DNA from: Haloterrigena gelatinilytica
GTDB taxonomy: Archaea > Halobacteriota > Halobacteria > Halobacteriales > Natrialbaceae
Length of the DNA: 64,000 nucleotides
Assembly (NCBI RefSeq): GCF_013342145.1
Contig: NZ_JABUQZ010000001.1
Location: 1,054,001-1,118,000 of the forward strand
Reading direction: 5' to 3'
The notes under the pieces are model-generated. The model had not been told where the DNA came from and searched no databases. It saw only the letters and a program-made list of their open reading frames with translations. Each line of letters begins with the position of its first letter. Within the stretch, counting starts at the first letter, position 1. The translations under genes and the position numbers were made by a program. This document shows, piece by piece, positions 33,890-42,478 of this stretch.

Positions 33890-34642
33890 ATGGATCGCAG
33901 GCAGATCCTCAAGGCGGCCGGCGTAACGTCGACGATTCCCCTCGCGTCCGGGCTCGGCGCGGCGCGCAGTGACGAGCGCAAGCGGGGCAACGGTCGAGAT
34001 CGGGGACAGGCGCGACGGGAGTGTGCCCAATCGCAGTGTATCCACCCGGTGCTCGGCTACTCGGGTCTCGAGGGCGAGGAACGGGTGCCGTCGCCGCTCC
34101 AGCCCGACTACGAGGTCGATCTGATCACGCGACCGCCGGAGGAGGGAGGGGAACGGCCGCTACCGGAGTTCTTCTTCCAACCGACCGGCCTCGCCGTCGA
34201 TCCCGGTGACGTGGTCCGCTTCAACCTGGAGACGCCCGACCACACCGTCACCGCGTATCATCCACAGCTCGGCCGGCAACGCCGCGTTCCCGACGGGGTC
34301 CCGGCGTTCTCGTCGCCGGTCTTGGGCACGGGGACGTTCTGGCTCTACCGCTTCGATAAGCCCGGCGTTTACGACGTCCTGTGTGCGCCCCACGAGATCT
34401 TCGGGATGGTCGCGCGGATCGTCGTCGGTGACCCGCCGGCCGAACCGGCGTTCGGTCCGTCGGGACCGGTCGAGACGAACGGCGAGGAAGTCGAGCTTCG
34501 ACCGCCGGCGCTCACCGCGGAACTGGTGTACGAGGATCCGCTATTGGAGCCGTCGACGATCGCGGAGCGGGGGAGCGTGAGTTGGGACGAGCTCGCAGCT
34601 GAGAGCAAAGAGGTACTGGTCGAGTTCCCCGAAGAAGAGTAG
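33890..34642 (+). CDS. Tat-exported cupredoxin (plastocyanin/halocyanin-like)
   Basis: A 250-residue blue-copper electron carrier outside the cytoplasmic membrane. It opens MDRRQILKAAG, a Tat signal, with a hydrophobic stretch to about residue 24. The cupredoxin domain (about 90-180) has His118 in PDHTVTAYHP and the motif C165-x2-H168-x4-M173 (VLCAPHEIFGM), a complete type 1 copper site. The region before the domain has two extra Cys (45, 50), and the C-terminus has a 70-residue extension rich in Glu. The ATG at 33890 matches the Tat motif. It is followed, on the opposite strand, by the four-cluster ferredoxin gene. Confidence 0.85.
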   Translation: MDRRQILKAAGVTSTIPLASGLGAARSDERKRGNGRDRGQARRECAQSQCIHPVLGYSGLEGEERVPSPLQPDYEVDLITRPPEEGGERPLPEFFFQPTGLAVDPGDVVRFNLETPDHTVTAYHPQLGRQRRVPDGVPAFSSPVLGTGTFWLYRFDKPGVYDVLCAPHEIFGMVARIVVGDPPAEPAFGPSGPVETNGEEVELRPPALTAELVYEDPLLEPSTIAERGSVSWDELAAESKEVLVEFPEEE

Positions 34643-34731
34643 TCGACTCGAGGCGCGATACCGGCCGGCATCGCGCCGTCCCGACGCGGCTCGTTCCGTC
34701 TGTGTTACCGCTCGAGCGCTCCGAGCGCCGG

Positions 34732-36072
34732 TCAGTCGGGCAGTTCGAGTCCGACGGTCCCCTGATCGAGGACGTCCGTTCGGTTGTCCACGTGGCCGAC
34801 CTCGTCGTAGTCGATCGGCCCGTCGACCTGGTGGGCATCGGCGCTCGGCTCGTCCCCGATATAGACGATGTTCGGTTCGGTCCCGATGTCCTCGAGGAGC
34901 CGGAACGTCGACTCGGCGGTACCGACCTCGGCCCGAACGAGCGCTCGCGCCTCCCGTTCGGTCAGCCCGTCGTCGCTGTCCTCGGCCGGGTCGGTCTCGC
35001 CGGTGAGGACGGCGATCGCCTCCTGCAGTTCGTCCTCGGGCGGGTTCTGCGCTCGCACGCGAGCCAGTTCGGGATCCTCGAGGTACCGTCGCGTGTCGCT
35101 TTCGGGGTCGTTCATGTCGCCGAACTGGATCGCCTCGGGCGGACAGGCGTCCTCGCAGGCGGTCCGGCCGACGAACTCCTCGCCTTTGGTGCCGTCCTGG
35201 CGGGTCGCACAGAACGTACACTTCTCCATGACGCCCCGCGGCCCGCGGCTCCCGACCGGACGCCCGCGGGCGTCGTAGACGTGATCGTCCTCGAGTTCGT
35301 CCGCCGAGACGCCCGGATCGTCCCACTGGAAGTAGTTGACGCCGTAGGGACAGGCGACCTGACAGTACCGACAACCGATGCAGACGTCGTAGTCGGTCAA
35401 CACGAGGCCGTCGCTGTCCCGCGTGTGACGGGCGGTCGTCGGACAGACCTTCTCGCAGGGCGCGTCCGTACAGTGTTGACAGGGGCGAATGAGTCGGTTA
35501 TGGCCGTCGGACGCGCTCTCCTCGTAGTCGAGGACGTACATCCAGTTGGCCCCCCGCTCCCAGTTGTGCTCCTCGGCGCAGGCGACGACGCAGGAGAGGC
35601 AGCCGTCGCACTGCTCGAGGTCGAGCACCATCCCCCACTGCGTTCCCTCGTCGTCCCCCTCGGACGCCTCCGGCGCCTCGGCCGCCGACGGCGCCGTATC
35701 GTCGTCCGCCGTCGCGACCCACGCGCTGAGTCCGACGGCTCCCGCCCCGGCGCCGACCTTGCGCATCACGCCGCGACGCGATTCCTCGTCGACGCCGAAC
35801 CGCGAACCCGTCTCCGCGTCGCGCCCGTCGCCCGGCCGCTCGAGCGGTCGGTCGTCCTCGCCGAACTCCGCGACCACGGCCTCGTGATACCGGTCGTAGA
35901 ACTCGGCTTCCGAGAGCTCTCCCGCCGTGACTCGCCGGGCGTCCCGCGCCATCTCGAGCCCGAGTTCCGCGTCGTGGTCGGCGTCCTCGAGCATCCGTTC
36001 GAGTTCCGTCCGTCGGTCACCCTCGGGCCATCGGCTCGGCCCGTCGTCGGTTACGTTCTCGTTGTCACCCAT
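34732..36072 (-). CDS. Four-cluster [4Fe-4S] ferredoxin-type electron-transfer subunit (DsrO/NrfC/PsrB-like)
   Basis: An electron-transfer protein usually paired with a molybdopterin oxidoreductase or membrane quinol subunit. The 446-residue protein has an N-terminal helical region (1-95), a Tat-like RRGVMRKVG at 99-107 with a short hydrophobic stretch to about 120, and 16 Cys in four clusters: 155/158/161/165, 198/201/206/210, 231/234/237/241 and 285/288/306/310. The C-terminus is long and acidic. No catalytic Mo subunit or membrane anchor gene lies next to it in the window. The Tat-like motif is about 100 residues in, so either the true start is later or the motif is vestigial. ATG at 36072 chosen. 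Confidence 0.88.
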   Translation of the reverse strand: MGDNENVTDDGPSRWPEGDRRTELERMLEDADHDAELGLEMARDARRVTAGELSEAEFYDRYHEAVVAEFGEDDRPLERPGDGRDAETGSRFGVDEESRRGVMRKVGAGAGAVGLSAWVATADDDTAPSAAEAPEASEGDDEGTQWGMVLDLEQCDGCLSCVVACAEEHNWERGANWMYVLDYEESASDGHNRLIRPCQHCTDAPCEKVCPTTARHTRDSDGLVLTDYDVCIGCRYCQVACPYGVNYFQWDDPGVSADELEDDHVYDARGRPVGSRGPRGVMEKCTFCATRQDGTKGEEFVGRTACEDACPPEAIQFGDMNDPESDTRRYLEDPELARVRAQNPPEDELQEAIAVLTGETDPAEDSDDGLTEREARALVRAEVGTAESTFRLLEDIGTEPNIVYIGDEPSADAHQVDGPIDYDEVGHVDNRTDVLDQGTVGLELPD

Positions 36073-36343
36073 CGTAGCCACCCACCGTTGTGTGGATTCC
36101 GATTACGTGCCGTGCTAGCTAATGCCTCGAATGAGGGCTCGCGATGAGATAACGGACGCCCTTGTACTCGCCGGGGCGTCGAGACGGGGCGGCGATTCGT
36201 TCGGGAGAGGGGACGGTATCGCACGGGTTTCGGGTCCGTCTCGAGCGCGGTGTCGGACTCGAGCGGTCGGAACCGTTCGGCGCGACTGACCGTCCGGATC
36301 GCCGCACACCGGACTTTTGGCGTGGTAACACATAGCAAATAGT

Positions 36344-36769
36344 ATGGCAGACGGGGAGTCAGGGGAGTCGCGGCGGCGGGTGCTTCGGGCCACGGGATGT
36401 GGGTCGGCGATCGTGCTCGCCGGGTGCGTGTCCGTAGGCGAAGACACCAGTCAGGAAGCCGGCGAACCGGCGCTCGACCGACCGGCCGACTGGTGTTTCG
36501 ATCGACTGGACGACGCCGTCCCGGAGGCGGAAGCGAACGCGGTGAGCATCGACGGGATCGAACGGAAGCCGGAGGGCGAGCTGGCGTCGAAGGAGGAAGC
36601 CAGCTACCAGTGCGGGCCCGCGGACGGGAACCACTGCGGCACCTGTACGTACTACATCGACGACCGCGACGGCGACGCGGTCGGAGCGTGCACCGAGGTC
36701 GCCGGCGAGATCCGCTCGGCGGACTGGTGCGCGCTCTGGGCGCCGCGAGAGGAGCTTCAGAACGAGTAA
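36344..36769 (+). CDS. High-potential iron-sulfur protein, Tat lipoprotein
   Basis: A small extracytoplasmic electron carrier. The 141-residue protein has a Tat motif SRRRVLRATG, a hydrophobic stretch and the lipobox LAGC (Cys28), so it should be membrane-anchored by lipid. The HiPIP domain has Cys 98, 101, 116 and 129 (HCGTCTYY, GACTEVAGEI, WCALWAPRE), the standard cluster pattern; Cys90 is extra. The gene is divergent from the four-cluster ferredoxin (271 bp apart) and close to the cupredoxin, so the three could share electron-transfer duties. Confidence 0.9.
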   Translation: MADGESGESRRRVLRATGCGSAIVLAGCVSVGEDTSQEAGEPALDRPADWCFDRLDDAVPEAEANAVSIDGIERKPEGELASKEEASYQCGPADGNHCGTCTYYIDDRDGDAVGACTEVAGEIRSADWCALWAPREELQNE

Positions 36770-36860
36770 CCGCGACCGGCGCCCGCGGGTCGCCGATCGG
36801 ACGACGGACGAGCGCGGACACAACGTTCACAACGATTCGCGCGAACCCTCCAGTAGACGA

Positions 36861-38201
36861 ATGTCCGAGGGGCCGCGGTTGCCGGGCGTCGAGACGGACG
36901 AGGAGGACGAGGACCGCATCGTCTGTCACGTCGACGCCGACTGCTTCTACGCCTCCTGCGAGCGACTGCGCGAGCCCGAACTCGAGGGCGAACCCGTCGT
37001 CGTCGGCATGGGCTACGAACCCGGCGAGACCGTCGGCGCCGTCGCCACCGCCAGCTACGAGGCCCGCGAGTTCGGCGTCGAGAGCGCCCAGGCCATCTCG
37101 ACGGCCCTCGAGAACCTGCCGCGCCGCGCCGCGCTCTCGGACGACGCCGAGGACTACGAACCGGACCTCACCCGCGAGGAGACCGGGTTCTACCGCCCCG
37201 TCGATATGGACTACTACGAGTCGGTCGCGAGCGAGGTCCGCGAGATCCTCCACGACTGCGCCGACGTCGTCCGGGAGGTGAGCATCGACGAGGCCTACCT
37301 CGACGTCACCGAGCGCACCGCCTGGGAGGTCGCCGACGGCTTCGCCCGCCACGTCAAGGATCGCATCCGCCGCGAGGTCGGCGTCACCGTCAGCGTCGGC
37401 GTCGCGCCGACGATGAGCGCGGCCAAGATCGCCAGCGACTTCGACAAGCCCGACGGCCTCACGGTCGTCCGCCCCGGGGAAGTGCGGGAGTTTCTGGCTC
37501 CGCTCGAGGTCGACCTGCTCCACGGCGTCGGTCCCGTGACGGCCCGCGAGCTACGGGAGATGGGCCTCGAGACCGCGGCCGACGTCGCCGCGGCCGATCC
37601 GGAGCCGCTGGTCGAGGCGTTCGGCGAGCGCGGCCGGGAGCTGTACGACCGCGCCCGCGGCGACGACGACCGCCGGGTCGAGCCGAAGGGCGAACCCAAG
37701 AGCTTCTCGCGGGAATCGGCCTTCGCCGACCCCGTCTCGGAACCCGAGCCGAAGTACGAGCAGATCGAGACGCTCGCGTCGGCGGTCGCCGACCGCGCCC
37801 GACGCGAGGGGGCGCTGTACCGCACCGTCGGCGTCAAGGCCGTCCTGCCGCCGTACGACGTCAACACGCGCGCGAGGTCCCTCTCCGGGCCGGTCGACGA
37901 CCCCGACCTCGTCGAACGCATCGCTCGCGACCTCTTCGCCGAGTTCGAAACCGACCCCGTCCGCAAGGTCGGCGTCCGCGTAGCCAACCTCGAGTTCGCG
38001 GCCGCCGATCAGGCCAGCCTCGACGGCTGGGAGCGACGCGCCGACGAGCAGCGCACCGACGGCGGCGGGGCGACCGACGACCCGAGCGACGAAACCGAAT
38101 CGACGTTCGACCCGAGCGATGGCGACGAACCGGCGTCGCCGGACGCCTCTCGAGACCTCGAAGACGGACAGTCCTCGCTGACCGATTTCGCGAATCGGTG
38201 A
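36861..38201 (+). CDS. dinB: DNA polymerase IV (Y-family, translesion)
   Basis: Error-prone translesion polymerase. The 446-residue protein has the palm motif IVCHVDADCFYASCERLREP (metal Asp), GYEPGETVGAVATASYEARE, the catalytic SIDEAYLDVTE (Asp-Glu), the SVGVAPTMSAAKIASDF segment, the HhH region LLHGVGPVTARELREMG, and a little-finger domain up to about 385. The C-terminus ends DGQSSLTDFANR, a PIP-box-like sequence for binding the PCNA clamp. No intein is present. The ATG at 36861 precedes an acidic linker (TDEEDEDR). Confidence 0.94.
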   Translation: MSEGPRLPGVETDEEDEDRIVCHVDADCFYASCERLREPELEGEPVVVGMGYEPGETVGAVATASYEAREFGVESAQAISTALENLPRRAALSDDAEDYEPDLTREETGFYRPVDMDYYESVASEVREILHDCADVVREVSIDEAYLDVTERTAWEVADGFARHVKDRIRREVGVTVSVGVAPTMSAAKIASDFDKPDGLTVVRPGEVREFLAPLEVDLLHGVGPVTARELREMGLETAADVAAADPEPLVEAFGERGRELYDRARGDDDRRVEPKGEPKSFSRESAFADPVSEPEPKYEQIETLASAVADRARREGALYRTVGVKAVLPPYDVNTRARSLSGPVDDPDLVERIARDLFAEFETDPVRKVGVRVANLEFAAADQASLDGWERRADEQRTDGGGATDDPSDETESTFDPSDGDEPASPDASRDLEDGQSSLTDFANR

Positions 38202-38344
38202 ACGTCTCCAGTTCAGACAGGTCACCGCAGCCGAAATAATCAATTGGGTGGAGCGACGAGAGGTACCATCCTGCACCGAACGACACGATAATTATATGCC
38301 GAGCCGACAACTCACATCCGATAACACGATCCCGTGACTCTCAC

Positions 38345-39643
38345 ATGACTGAGGATTTCTACGACCTTCTCGACGTTCCTGACGACGCCTCCCAGGACGA
38401 GATCAAGACCGCCTACCGCGAGCAGGTTCGCGTCTACCACCCCGACCACAACGACGACGAACGGGCTCGAGCACAGTTCACGGCGGTCAAGAAAGCCTAC
38501 GACATCCTCGGGGATCCGGTCGAGCGCCAGGCCTACGACCGCCTCGGTCACGAGGACTACGTCGCGAAACGAACCAGCGGCCTCCCCTCGGCGGACGTCT
38601 GGCGGTCGAGCGATTCGTCCGACGAGACGTCCGACGCCGACGAGGAACGGGAGCGAGCGACGGCGACCGCGGGCGCGGCGGCCGGAACGAGCGGAACGAC
38701 GTCGACGACGGACTCGCGGTCGAGCGCCGGCGCGAGTTCGGGCACCGCCTCGAGCGCGTCGACCTCGAGTGCATCGACCGCAACGGGATCGACCGCGAGC
38801 GCGGGCGCGACGTCGAGTTCGAGCACCGCGGGAACGAGCGGGACGACCGGAACCGGTTCGACCGGGACGAGAACGGCGGGCCGAACGACGACGGGAACGA
38901 CGGGAACCGCGGGAACGTCCGAATCGAACGTCGACTCAAGCGCGGAGTCCGAACCCGGCGGGTTCGGCGACAACGCCGTCGTCCGCTGGTGGCGCCGCCA
39001 GAACTTCTCCCTCCCGCTGATCTGGCTGTCGGTCGTCGTCTACCTCTCCGGGCTCGGCCACTTCGCGTCCGCCAACCGGTCGGCCCTCGAGGCCCTGCGA
39101 GCCGAACTGGCCGCCGCCGGCACCGATCCCGACGCCCTCGCGACGGCGCTCTCGAGCGGGCGCTACGGGATCGACTCGAGCGTCGCGTATCTGACGGCCT
39201 TCGAACTCGTCGCGCCGCCGCTCGCGGAGCCGCTGTGGTACGCCGCGCTGGCCGGCGCGGTCGGCCTGACGCTCCTGACGTTGCTCGGCGTGCGCGCCTA
39301 CCGAGACGGCGACACCTGGGGGCCGGTGACGATCGACGAGACGATCGTGGTCGCGCTCGCGGTCACCGCGACGACCGTCCTCGTCGGCGGGCCGCTGCTG
39401 GCCGGCGCGGTGCTCATGCCGATGCTGTTCGCCGTGATCGTCCGTCACACCCGGCGCGGTCCCGGCTGGAAACCGTCGTATCTGTACGTCGTTCCCGTGC
39501 TCGCCCCGCTGGCCGGGTTCGCCGCGGCGGCGGCCGGCGAGGCGACGCTGGGGAGCGATCTCGCGGCGCTCGTCGTTCTCCCGATCGTCGGCGGCCTGGG
39601 GCTGCCGCTGCGGGCGACGATCCGGAAGCACTTCGGTTGGTGA
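38345..39643 (+). CDS. Membrane-anchored J-domain (DnaJ-like) protein
   Basis: A 432-residue cochaperone-like protein. Residues 4-68 form a J domain with the HPD motif at 32-34 (YHPDHNDD), which would stimulate a DnaK/Hsp70. Residues about 100-195 are a low-complexity Ser/Thr/Gly/Ala linker, and the C-terminal half has about six membrane segments (LIWLSVVVYLSGLGHFA, AALAGAVGLTLLTLLGV, ETIVVALAVTATTVLV, AVLMPMLFAVIV, VLAPLAGFAAAAAG). There is no zinc-finger or client-binding domain. No dnaK or grpE lies in the window. An ATAATTATAT promoter element lies at 38288-38297. Confidence 0.82.
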   Translation: MTEDFYDLLDVPDDASQDEIKTAYREQVRVYHPDHNDDERARAQFTAVKKAYDILGDPVERQAYDRLGHEDYVAKRTSGLPSADVWRSSDSSDETSDADEERERATATAGAAAGTSGTTSTTDSRSSAGASSGTASSASTSSASTATGSTASAGATSSSSTAGTSGTTGTGSTGTRTAGRTTTGTTGTAGTSESNVDSSAESEPGGFGDNAVVRWWRRQNFSLPLIWLSVVVYLSGLGHFASANRSALEALRAELAAAGTDPDALATALSSGRYGIDSSVAYLTAFELVAPPLAEPLWYAALAGAVGLTLLTLLGVRAYRDGDTWGPVTIDETIVVALAVTATTVLVGGPLLAGAVLMPMLFAVIVRHTRRGPGWKPSYLYVVPVLAPLAGFAAAAAGEATLGSDLAALVVLPIVGGLGLPLRATIRKHFGW

Positions 39644-40215
39644 CTCGCGCGGTCGATCCGTTCGCTCGGGTACCGACGTGCGAATCGTTTCGTTTCTCCG
39701 TCGATTGTTGCTGCAGTCGCTCTCGCTCGAGATGCTGGGATAACGATTCGGTCCGAGAGCGGCGGTCCATCCCGGACGTACGGAGAGACTAACCTACTGC
39801 GCGGTTTCGTCATTCGACGATACGACTGAAACGCAATCGAACCGGTAACTACGTGTGCTTATTGACCGACGGGAGTTCCGTCCGTCGAACGAGGGACGCA
39901 GCGAATGCTGGATACAGGCCGCGTATTCGGCGGGGCTCTCCCGACGAGGAACGGTCACGTGTGATCCGCTCTCAATCCGGCTGCCGACTCAGTACGGGAA
40001 CGGTACTGAACCGGCTAGCTGCGATCACACACCGCCCTGAAAGTTATCTTTCCGTTACAATTACAAGAGACAGCTGACGTCCATCACCGCTGAAGTCGGG
40101 ATTCGCGAAGAAACGCTAGCGGAACATCTCACCGTCGCCCCACCATCCATAAATTACAGTTTACTTATATGTGGGTAGTTCGATGTCTAAAAGACCCTGT
40201 TTGGGGTATGAGAAC
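39644..40215. other. Intergenic region with the subtilase promoter
   Basis: This 572-bp region has lower GC than its surroundings. A TATA-like TTTACTTATAT at about 40160-40170 lies some 46-56 bp upstream of the ATG at 40216. Short open frames here (for example 39853-40077) have no protein features. I see no RNA gene or mobile remnant. Confidence 0.4.
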
Positions 40216-41496
40216 ATGAAACTAAACAGACGATCGGTACTCGAGGGTATCGGTGCAACGGGTGTATCGCTGACGTTCGCGGGGTTCGCAACTGCCGAGG
40301 GCGGTGCTCGGTATATCGTTACCGTCGAAACCGATCGCGCCCGTGATCGTCTTGAGGCCGCGGAGTTCGCAATCGAAAACGTGCTCGCTGGCGGTGCTGT
40401 GGTAGTTGCCGTCGGCAGAGCGAATGCAGTTGATGATCTCGAAGGAATCCGGGGTGTCAGAGCGGCCGCACGAGACGTCTTATTCGCCCTGGAGGAGCCG
40501 GTGGCGACAGAACCGGTTGACGAACGCTTCGACGAGCCCACTTTTTGGGACCGGCAGTGGGACAAGCACGTCACCGACGCGAGAGAGGCCCATCAGACGG
40601 CGACTGGAGACGGTTCCACGATCGCGGTCATCGATACGGGGGTTGACGCGAGCCATCCGGACCTCCAGAACGTGGACACCACTAACAGCGCCGCGATCGT
40701 CGACGGTGCCGTGACCGCCGGCGACGGTGGGTGGGTACACTGGCACGGAACGCACGTCGCGGGGATCGCCGCCGCTCAGGGCGGGAGCGTCACTGGAATG
40801 GCACCGGACGCCACCATCCTGAACTTGCGGGTGTTCCCGGAAGAGGGTGACTTGCTCGCGTCTGCGAGCGATATTCTGTTGGCCCTGGAGTACGCCGCCG
40901 ACCGAGGTGCCGACGTAGCGAACATCAGCCTCGGGGCGGGACCCTACCCCCCGCAGGCCAACGCCGGGGGACTCCGCGCCGCCCGCGAGAAGGTCGTTAA
41001 TAACGCGGTCCGCCGAGGGCTGCTCGTCTCAGCGAGTGCTGGTAACGAGGACGCGAACCTCAAGCAAGGCGGGTTCTTCCACCTCACGAGCAGCGTCGCC
41101 GGCGCGATGAGCGTCAGCGCCACCGGCCCGGACGACCTCCGAGCGTTCTACTCGAACTACGGTTCCAATGACATCGCCGTCGGGGCGCCGGGTGGCGGGT
41201 ACGAGACGAGTGAGAAGACCGAGAGCACGGACACTCCATGGCCGTACCCACAGAACCTCGTGTTTTCGACGCTCCCCGGCCCGAGTTACGGGTGGGCAGC
41301 CGGGACGTCGATGGCGGCCCCGCAGGTCACCGGCGCCGCTGCGCTCGTTCGCGAAGCCGTCCCGGACGCTAACGCGCATCAAGTTGAACGGGCCATCAAG
41401 AACGGCGCCGATCTCGTCAACGGGCAAAGCGACGACGACCTCGGTGCGGGTCGCTTGAACGCCGCCGACACGCTGGATGCGCTGCAAGTACGCTAA
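40216..41496 (+). CDS. Tat-secreted subtilisin-like serine protease
   Basis: An extracellular subtilase of the S8 family. The 426-residue protein starts MKLNRRSVLEGIGATG, a Tat signal with hydrophobic stretch to about 28, then an inhibitor-like propeptide (about 30-95, YIVTVETDRARDRLEAAE). Catalytic triad: Asp140 in AVIDTGVD, His177 in HGTHVAGI and Ser365 in GTSMAAPQ, with oxyanion Asn277 in SASAGNEDA. It ends soon after the catalytic domain, lacking the C-terminal extension of halolysins. An upstream ATG at 40183 (MSKRPCLG) is possible, but the Tat motif and TATA distance favour 40216. No immunity or transport gene is adjacent. Confidence 0.93.
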   Translation: MKLNRRSVLEGIGATGVSLTFAGFATAEGGARYIVTVETDRARDRLEAAEFAIENVLAGGAVVVAVGRANAVDDLEGIRGVRAAARDVLFALEEPVATEPVDERFDEPTFWDRQWDKHVTDAREAHQTATGDGSTIAVIDTGVDASHPDLQNVDTTNSAAIVDGAVTAGDGGWVHWHGTHVAGIAAAQGGSVTGMAPDATILNLRVFPEEGDLLASASDILLALEYAADRGADVANISLGAGPYPPQANAGGLRAAREKVVNNAVRRGLLVSASAGNEDANLKQGGFFHLTSSVAGAMSVSATGPDDLRAFYSNYGSNDIAVGAPGGGYETSEKTESTDTPWPYPQNLVFSTLPGPSYGWAAGTSMAAPQVTGAAALVREAVPDANAHQVERAIKNGADLVNGQSDDDLGAGRLNAADTLDALQVR

Positions 41497-41724
41497 CCAG
41501 TCGCTGAAAGCGGCCGTAACTACGACTCTCGGCGAACCGGTCAGGTCCCCGAGACGAGCAATTTTTCGCCGGCCCTCTAGGGAGGCACATCGGTTCCGAC
41601 GCTGAATAACGAAACCGTATTACCGACTACTGCTAGCACCGGGCGACAGCGGACATCGTTCTCGAGCGGCGTTCCGACCGGGTTCCGTCTCTGTCAGAAT
41701 TCGCGGGCGTCTGAAGATCAGCTC

Positions 41725-42357
41725 TCAGCCGACCAGCGTCGCGACGCCTTTCGTCTGGCGGTAATCCCGTCCCAGGATCGCCTCGAGTCGCGCGACGATC
41801 GCCTCTTCGTCGGTGTCTTCCCACTCGGTCGGCTCCCGAATCGGGACGATCAGGAAGCCTCGTCCGCGGATCTCGGTGGCGTGGAGGACGGCCATATCGA
41901 GGTCGATTCGGTGCCGTTGCGTGGTGTACTCCCGGAGGACGTGATCGGTCGCCCGCTCGCCGACCGGCAGCAGGATGTGGGCGTTGATCGCCCGGAGTTC
42001 GGCGTCGAAGAACCGCTCGAGGTCGGCGTAGGATTCGTCGCTCGGCGTCTCTCCGGGCGGCAGACAGCACATGTGGATGTAGCTGCAGTACAGGTTCTCG
42101 AGGTCGGGTCGGTCGAACGGGCCGCTGGCGAAGTCGACCGCGCGAGCGACCTCCTGAATCGCGACGCCGGACTCGGTTTCGGTGAACGGCACGCCGGTCG
42201 ACCGCCCGCCGTGGACGTCGGGGTGGTCGCCGATCAGGTGGAAGTCGGCGTTGGCGTCGCCGTAGCCGAAGACGGCGGTCCGCTCGTCGGGCCCGGTCCG
42301 ATCGAACGGCGGTCGCAGTCCGAACGGGTTGCTCGTCCGCTCTGTGACGTTCTTCAC
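41725..42357 (-). CDS. Uracil-DNA glycosylase superfamily protein
   Basis: A 210-residue protein with a fold like the uracil-DNA glycosylase superfamily: YGDANADFHLIGDHPDVHGG resembles the GDxPgxxE-type active-site strand, followed by TGVPFTETESGVAI, and NAHILLPVGERATDHVL resembles the central strand. Base-excision repair is likely but unproven; I do not see a full family 4 or 5 iron-sulfur signature. Cys occurs in YCSYIHMCCLPPG. The ATG at 42357 is the only good start. It is monocistronic, leftward. Confidence 0.72.
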   Translation of the reverse strand: MKNVTERTSNPFGLRPPFDRTGPDERTAVFGYGDANADFHLIGDHPDVHGGRSTGVPFTETESGVAIQEVARAVDFASGPFDRPDLENLYCSYIHMCCLPPGETPSDESYADLERFFDAELRAINAHILLPVGERATDHVLREYTTQRHRIDLDMAVLHATEIRGRGFLIVPIREPTEWEDTDEEAIVARLEAILGRDYRQTKGVATLVG

Positions 42358-42478
42358 GCCTATCGAAAGCTCATCGAGAGGCTTAACCGCCCCGGTTACC
42401 GGTTACCGGTTACTCGCGGGCGATGTCGCAGGCTCGATCGCGGGGGCGAGCGTCCCTCGCGGCGCGAGCGCATCGAAT

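Noticed and set aside
36861-38201. Possible intein in the DNA polymerase IV gene
   Set aside because: The reading frame has normal family length and continuous motifs with no Hint or endonuclease sequence.
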